Positions 32,641-64,000 of a DNA stretch of 64,000 nt are shown in pieces. Positions within the stretch are counted from its first letter, which is position 1. Every line of letters begins with the position of its first letter. Made by a program: the position numbers and the translations under genes. This DNA comes from Paguma larvata (taxonomy: Eukaryota; Chordata; Mammalia; Carnivora; Viverridae), in assembly GCA_030068075.1 (NCBI GenBank), contig CM057835.1:22903957-22967956 (forward strand), written 5' to 3'. The notes below the pieces were generated by a model. That model had not been told where the DNA came from and searched no databases. It saw only the letters and a list, made by a program, of their open reading frames with translations.

Positions 32641-35600
32641 CTAGCTTTTAGGCTGAATAAGAACGAGGGCTCTGAGACCTACTGCGAAAGCGTCTTAAAT
32701 ACACTGTGAAACTATCCACATCGATGGAGAGAAATGATTGTCTTCACCTCAGTCCTTCCTACGAAAGAGAGAGGGAGGGAGGGAGGGGGGGGAAACACTC
32801 ACTCATTCATTCAAGTCTGATGTTAAAATCCCTGAAAACATTAGCACTACTTTAGTTACTCCTTGGGGCAGGATATCAGACCCTCAATTCTCATAAAGGC
32901 ACCTATAGGTCAAAAATATATCTGTAGAGGAGGAAAGCCAGAAGATAGGACTCAAAAGGGACACCAAAACAAAACAAAAATAACCTCTCATTTCCCAAGG
33001 TTTGGATGGATTTTGTTGTTCATTTGGTTTGTTTTGTTTTGTTTTGCTTTTTTGCTGGCACCCTCTAGGCAGCCGCATGCCTGACACCGGCGATAACTCG
33101 GTGACCCCTCTAACCCCAGGTTTTGTTCGAGCAGCACTGAGGTGGAAGCAACACAACTTTTCGAAATCTTTCAAAGGGGAAAGTATGAATCTGACCCGCT
33201 TCTCCCTATTTCAGCTACCTGAACTCAGCAAAGAATCAGGAAATGTTCTAAGCAAGCAGATGCCAGACACCAAAAGCACTGAAGGCCTTTTCAACACTTC
33301 GCAGGAAAGTTTCCTGGGACCCGTCCCAGTTTGTCCTTGTGTTTTAAAGGTAGTTCTAGGAAGTCTGGTTATCTGGGTTTCTTGCCCAAGCAGTTGGAAA
33401 AATGAATCGGAAAGGGAAGAAGAAACTACTAAGGGGAGGTACGCACGAAGAGGTCTATCAGAAAGGGGGAATACTGGAGGGTATGGTGTTTAAAAAAAAA
33501 AAAAAGTAAACATTCAAACCATAGCAGGTTGCAACCATTTAGTTTATCCAGGCAAAAACCTCAGCAGCCCCTGACATCTACAAAGACAGGTAGGCACATA
33601 CAAAAAAAACACTGTATCTAGCATGTTCTCTGATATACATATTAATAACTCCACCCCCCAAATGGCTAAAATAAAAAGGCTTACTGCTTAAATAAGGCAA
33701 GTCTGGGTAATGCAGAGAAGTCCATTCCACAGTGACAGCAGGTAAGCAAGATTGACAGCCCGGGAACGCTGGCGCAAGTGCTAGGGACAAGGCCAAGCCG
33801 AGGATGCTTCTGTGAATGCGGCCACTAACCTTACACATCCTTCCTGATACGTCCTAGGAGAAATTATCTAGTTGTCAGGAAAAAATGGAAAGGCTTACAC
33901 AAAAGATTATCAGAGCCTCTCTTCTGTAATCTTTGCAAAGAAGAATTTCGGCAAGTATTTACAGACAGCTATCTGCGACAAGATGAGATCTGCCTTTAGA
34001 AAGAAAAAAAAAGCATTTCCTTCCCTCTAATCCCCTCTCACAGAGTTACTGTAAAGATCAAGTGAAATAGTATAATAAAGAGCTTTGAAAATTGGGGGAA
34101 AAAAAGCATTTCCTCCTGCTATTATCTGCTAGTCTTAGCCAAGCCCCCTCTACAAACAAGGTAAGTGATTTTGCAGGTAATTCCTTTCATATACTCATTT
34201 ACCTCAGTAACCTAAAATTCATCTTCCCAATCTGCTATCATTAAATAAAATGCCAGTAAAACGACTTAATGATGATGAGGACAACCTATAGAAACTATCA
34301 CCAAAAAGGATTCTGCCCTACTCAGAATAAAACTGCTTCTTCCAAAAGGCTCTAAAAAAGATCTGAACTAGTCTAATTTTGCATAATAGTTAGTGAGTAA
34401 CTATTAACCAGTTACCACCAAACCACGAGTAGAAATATTTCACCTTATTTATATTCCTTAACCTCCACAGATGCATGAGGAGCACCATGGGAAAATGTAA
34501 AATTTCCTTTTTCCAGATGGGCGTAGTCAAAAAGATACCTGCAGTAAACTTGTAAAAGTAAGATGTTTATCATCTGGAAGACAGGATATTTTATTTTACC
34601 TTCAAAATTTCTATTACAAATACCCCCGTTTACACCCTTCCCCACAAAAATGGAGTTTTAACTTTGAAATACAACACAGTTAATATGTGTTCTGTTTCCT
34701 TGGATAATTCGAGGATGCTAATCCTTAAGCTAGTCCACTCAGCCTGTGAACCTACAATGACTACAGGAAGGATGGGACAGGAGACCTATTTGGTGGGCAG
34801 GTCAATACAAGTGAGTAGTGCTTCTAGAAAAACAAGGTTATAGGGCAGTGATTTATCATCATTATCTCTGTGTACCAGGGGTAGCCCACTATTAAAAATG
34901 AGATAGGTTATATCCCTCAAAAGAATCTACTCCCTGGAAAATAAAGGCAACACCATTAAGGATTCCCTTTGATGACGCACTGAAAGGCACTGGACCAAAG
35001 TGGAATGGCCTCGTACTGGATTGGAAGGGTACTTGGTTCAACTCTCACTCAGCTTTCACTAAAGTTCAATAATTTTAAGATATGAAATAGCTGGAGAAAA
35101 TCTACCCAGAACCGTATCCTCAAAACAATCAGATTCTGAGAACCGCGGAAACTCTTCTACCTTAAAGTAGCCATAAAATTTTAAACCTAGTGATTCTTGA
35201 GTCTTAGCAAAGATGACTATCTCTAAGAAATGGAAATACTGTTTAAGGACTAAGCTCTCAGAAAATAACTGATCATTAACATACTAGATGTCTTCTCAAA
35301 AGCACAGGACTGAAACTAGGTACAAGTATAAAGCAATGAACAACTAGAAGTAAGTCTACATACTGGTAGTAACATTCTGGCTCTTAGCAGAAAGAAACCA
35401 AGACAGGTGGCTTGGCCTCAAAGATAGGTTTTTTAGCAAATATTTCCACATACTTTCCCCGGATGCTTAAACATGGAAACGGAGGCAACGGATTATATCA
35501 CAGCATGCTAATGATCCTAGTCAAATAATCTGGATTTGAAAAATCTCTCTTGTCACTCCTAATCTTCATTCACAGTAAAATGAACCTAAAGTCAGCAATT

Positions 35601-36318
35601 TCTAGAGAATGAAGATAATCTTTTTTAAAAAATCTGCCAATAAAACTTAAACCACCAAACTTTTACATATTAAAAAGTTGGTCTTTAACAAAAGTCGCTG
35701 TAAGTACTCAAGGGTTCAAAAGAGCTGGCAGAGAAAATATTTTAAAACAAAAGACACGTAGCTTGGATCCAGATCTATGTTTAAATCACAATAAGCAAAC
35801 TCAGTGGTGCCTAGGACGGTCTTACGAAGACAACCTTCTGAGCAAGGAAGCAGAAGACTAACTCATTTAAGTCGACATAAGGATGACTATTCTGCCTAAG
35901 TGTTTCTCAAATCTCATACCTGTAACACACCTTCAGGAGTCTTATTATACCTAAGGAGGCCCTCTGAGCAAAACCTAAAAGCACCTGAAAGATAATCCTT
36001 GGTTTTATTTCACACTATTTATCCTGCAGACAACCTATTTATCTTGTAGACAATCAGGCCTAATTTGCTACAGTAAAATAAAAGCTAAAACAAACAAACA
36101 AACAAACAAACAAAAAAACCCAACTCTACACTTGTTACATCATGTCCATGGGGAAGTCCTGGCAGAGTGTGAGGGAAACCAAAGCTGTCCAATAGTACTG
36201 GCTGTTGCCTGTCATTTAGTAGAAGGTGTCTTGCTTCTGAGGTTGAACTCAAAAGTGCAAAAGAAAACAAAACTTAAAAATCAAACCTAGAATTCAACTT
36301 TGTATGTTGAGATTCGGT

Positions 36319-36324
36319 TTTATT
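36319..36324 (-). terminator. Candidate proximal SMAD4 poly(A) signal
   Basis: AATAAA on the minus strand, 1.3 kb after the stop codon. A second AATAAA lies at 36009-36004. Use would give a ~1.3-1.6 kb 3'UTR. Only the hexamers are seen; a GU-rich downstream element is not obvious. Confidence 0.3.
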
Positions 36325-37626
36325 TAGGCTACTAACTAAGTAAAAAGCATACATATTGTGTCTGTGGTACAGTCAATACATTTGCAACTTTTCTACTTAA
36401 ATTCTCTATACAAAGTCACTGCCAATCGATATGATCATTGATGGCAAAAGGGCTTAGAATAACCAAAAGGTATAAAAAAGTTTGCAGTCTTGCCCCAAGA
36501 TACAAAAACTGAATTTTAAACAATGTCATAACATACATGATTTAAACAGTATACGAAAAAAAAAAGTCACACATCAAATCAAGTACAAAAATATCCAAAC
36601 TACCTATTATGAACTGTAATGTTTCCATTATTCTGCACAGTATTTAACATAGAATTTAGCAGTTTCCAAAATACTCACTTAGTTTAAGCATTGCCACCTT
36701 TGCAGAATGGTGAGATATTAGGTGGAGTGACACTGCTTTTAGTGTTTTTAAAAATACAAAACCTCTTTCCTTATGAATTAATGAAGGAAAGAAATTCCTC
36801 TTCTAGGCTTCTTAGTGACCAACCTGGTGCCTAGAAATATAAAAGAATATATCTACTGTATAACAGGGCAAAAGAATATTTCTTGATAAATAGTTACCCA
36901 ACAGGGATAACAAGTGTAAATTTTAAATGGTATATTTTTGTGGGTGATTTTTAAGGAATTCCCAGTATACACACAGATTAGTGTTTTGCCTTGGCAAAAA
37001 TAAAATCGAAGTTGCAAGACCATCTGAATTGAAATCGTCTTCACTAGTTTTAAGTTGGGAAAAAATATTTTGGATAAAAGGTTATAATACATCACTGTAT
37101 CTTATTTTTTAAACACAGAGTGAAGTTGCTCTTGGTAAAATTAACTCACCCACATGGCACAATATTCTGGAGTAAAGTATGTTCAATAACAACAACTTGC
37201 ACACAAAATAACATAGGTGAATTAACTGTGAGAACTTCTCTCCTTTAAAATCAGCAATATTGAATTTATTCTGTAGAATAACACATGTATCAATGTTCTG
37301 CATATAAAAGGCTCTAAGACATTTTAAAGGGCTAAATTTTCCAGCACTGGAATGATTCCTTCACACATAACTGGTAAAGATTTAATAAGAACGTGTTTTT
37401 CCTGATCTTCAAGCTCTGAGCCATGCCTGAAAAGTTCTAAGTAGGAAAAAAAAAAATTGTTTTAATCCAGTTTCTGTCTGCTAGGAGCAAGGCAGCAAAC
37501 ATACTTTTCAACCCTTTATGAAAAGATAAAGCAGAACAAAAGTGAAATATATCTTCGGATTATAAACAGGATTGTATTGTATAGTCCACCATCCTGACAA
37601 CGTTAAGGGCCCAACAGTGAAAGACC

Positions 37627-61905
<24,279 letters not shown>

Positions 61906-62761
61906 TTAATATGGTACATTTTTAGATGCAATCCTATGTTTTTATACAGTAAATGAAGGACCAACTACATCTGATAATTGAAACTATAAAGATGGGCAAA
62001 AAGTGGAACTAGTCCATGGTCTATCAAATAACAAACCCTGAAATCATCTATGAAGGCAAACCTTAACTTGAAAAAGTTGACAATTACCCTACCGTAAGTA
62101 ATGTCTAGCTAATTTCAGAGGCCTTTTCCTTCATTACTATTCTTCATGTGCCAGCAAAATCCCACTATGTGTCTAGCCTATCAGAGTAACTTCAGAAGCA
62201 CATCGGCTCATCCCTGGCCATGCCATCTCGCTCTAGACCCTTCTAATCAGGACTCCAAAAGTCCAGGCTCACGAAAACATTGAAAACTAGGAATTCATTA
62301 TTATCAGCACTGGTACTGGTAATGGCAAAATGCTAGGGTTTGATAAAAGAAAAGCAGAGCAGGCAAATATTTTAAATGGAATGTGATGGGTAAGGTGAAG
62401 TTTAGAAAAGTTCAAGCTCCACTGTTTAATCAATAGAGCATTACTAGTAAAAAACAAAACAAAAGAAAAAAAAACAGAAACAAACAAAAAAACCCCCACG
62501 AAACAAAAAAAAAACCCAAAACACAAAAAAACCACAACACCAAACTCTAAGTTTACTTTAAAAGTTTTCCATGTACTTTTAAAAACCAAAAATCATCTCT
62601 TTCAAAGAATACTACCATATTCCTGGATTTACAAAAAATTCGTTACAAATTTCTATATGTAATATACCAGGAGGAGTAAGACTCCTCTGGCTTCTATTCC
62701 ATTCAGAACATTCTACGATATTGCCTACTGACCTACATTTTTAAAAAAAGAAATTGTCAAA

Positions 62762-62864
62762 TTTTTTTTTTAAGTAATCTCTACTAGACCTCAACATGGG
62801 ACTCAAACCCACAACTCCAAAATCAAGAGTTGTATGCCCCACCAACCAGGCCAGCCAGCTGCCC
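62762..62864 (-). repeat. Older short carnivore SINE
   Basis: Reverse old-type copy: TTTTTTTTTAAGTAATCTCT, TCAAGAGTTGTATGCCCCAC and CAGCCAGCTGCCCC, lacking a CT run. Confidence 0.75.
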
Positions 62865-63527
62865 CAGTGACCTACATTTTTAAGGTGTTGTTTTTTTTTT
62901 TTTTTTTTAGTGGAAAATGCTTGATTTCTTCAAGCAAGTATTAATGAAGTCAATTGTTTATCCCATTTGGAAAGCAATGAAATTTCATAATTGTTATGTA
63001 TCACTGGCATCACTACGGTCTTTTCTCATCTAAATGGGAATATAATCAAGATATACAAAAGGAAATGACACCATTGAACAAAATACAAGGAAAAGGAAAA
63101 TTTCTCTACAAATCACATCTCCTTAGGGCTAGGATTATAAAATTAAAAGTTAAAGAGATTATTTCAATACTCCCAAATACTCCCAAGTTATTTACTTTTA
63201 AAGATGATGTTTTTAGCAACCTCCCTCCCTACTCATCCCAAAAAATTTTTTCCAAGTTATCTTCAAATGTTAATGACATTTTTACTTTTGCTTTTAACAA
63301 CTTTACATGCCACAGATTCTTAGCTAACTTACAAAAGGTGTCCCTATACAGGAGAAGTGAGATTATTTTAACTTACAGATACTTAAGGAAAAAAACCTAA
63401 AGATATTCAAGTGCCAAATGAACACAAGTTGTTATCTCTACTGAATATTTCTATTATATAATCCAAGTATGTAAGATGAAATTTAAACAATGCAACTAAA
63501 TAAGCTTATTTGAAATAGTCGTCCTTT

Positions 63528-63737
63528 TTTTTTTAAGTTTATTTATTGTTGAGAGAGAGGGAGAGAGAGAGAGCGCACAAGTGGGGAATGGGCAGAGAGA
63601 GAGGGACAGAGAGAGAATCCTAAGCAGGCTCCACACCACCAGTGCAGAGCCCGACGCAGGGCTCAAACCCACAAATTGAGAGATCATGACTTGAGCTGAA
63701 GTTGGACACTTAACCAACTGAATCACCCAGAAGCCCC
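63528..63737 (-). repeat. Carnivore SINE
   Basis: Reverse copy, TTTTTAAGTTTATTTATTGT to CAACTGAATCACCCAGAAGC. Flanks TTGAAATAGTCGTCC and TGAAATAGTCTTCC form the duplicated target. Confidence 0.93.
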
Positions 63738-64000
63738 TGAAATAGTCTTCCAATTCCCCTATTTTGTCCAGTTTCTTTTCTTTTAATTCTATCAATATAC
63801 TTTTTAAGATCTACAAGAACATTTTGCAACAAATTCTTAAAAAAAAATCACTATTCAATTGTGAAAATATATCCAAAAAATACCAAGAAAAACTATCTGT
63901 GTTTCATTGATATCACTTTTCCTGGTTTTCAATAGACTTGGCTCTAGGGAACAGAACAGTTAGAACGAAGTCACTTGAGCAAGCATCAACAAAAGCATGC

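Larger units (their letters stand above)
31245..37626 (-). other. SMAD4: SMAD4 3'UTR (inferred extent)
   Basis: Starts directly after the TGA. The length of ~6.4 kb is inferred: it fits the long human SMAD4 mRNA (3'UTR about 6.5 kb), and two ATTAAA signals on the minus strand stand just before the proposed end. The whole stretch is free of recognisable carnivore SINEs and L1, which fits a transcribed, constrained UTR. It contains one MIR-like segment (32497-32640), a GGGA-type run (32763-32795) and a CAAA run (36088-36114). Minus-strand AATAAA signals at 36319-36324, 36004-36009 and 32285-32290 could give shorter forms. Confidence 0.65.

Overview
This is mammalian nuclear DNA, very probably from a felid carnivore. 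About 38 copies of the carnivore tRNA-Lys-derived SINE are spread across it. Most have the cat-type layout: a tRNA-like head beginning near GGGGCGCCTGGGTGGCTCAG, a CT-rich middle, and a tail of CAAAATAAATAAATAAACATT type rather than the usual dog ending. The single protein-coding gene found is SMAD4, read on the minus strand. Its coding exons show no break, so the host copy looks functional.

Layout. From 1 to about 31,240 the window is intergenic DNA on the 3' side of SMAD4. In other mammals the next gene on that side is MEX3C, which does not reach into this window. The first ~22 kb is GC-rich, with CpG-rich patches, four CTCF-like motifs clustered at 18.6-20.4 kb, a strong G-run block at 18.22-18.29 kb, and old repeats (MIR, L2, MaLR-type LTRs, Tigger). 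From ~22 kb onward the DNA is AT-rich and rich in L1, including a long antisense L1 ORF2 remnant at 28.2-30.3 kb.

From ~31,245 to 37,626 lies the inferred 3'UTR of SMAD4 (~6.4 kb). The coding exons then follow in reverse order: exon 12 (37,627-37,838), exon 11 (39,324-39,462), exon 10 (49,373-49,541), exon 9 (50,879-51,062), exon 8 (60,086-60,136), exon 7 (61,556-61,672) and exon 6 (61,767-61,886). Together they encode residues ~223-552: the end of the linker, the Smad activation domain and the whole MH2 domain. Exons 1-5 (MH1 domain and early linker) lie beyond 64,000. All splice sites are GT-AG and all reading phases join without a break. The introns hold SINEs, L1 3' ends, an MLT1-type LTR, MIRs and a MER5A-like element.

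I found no CRISPR array, no prokaryotic operon, no intact mobile-element ORF and no clear second gene. I see no evidence for an undescribed multi-gene system. The points most worth following up are the CTCF-like cluster at the compositional boundary, SMAD4 exon 9 lying between two like-oriented SINEs, and a small retro-insertion of unknown source near 30.4 kb. Repeat names come from recognising consensus-like sequence by eye; boundaries are good to roughly 10-30 bases for SINEs and worse for old elements.
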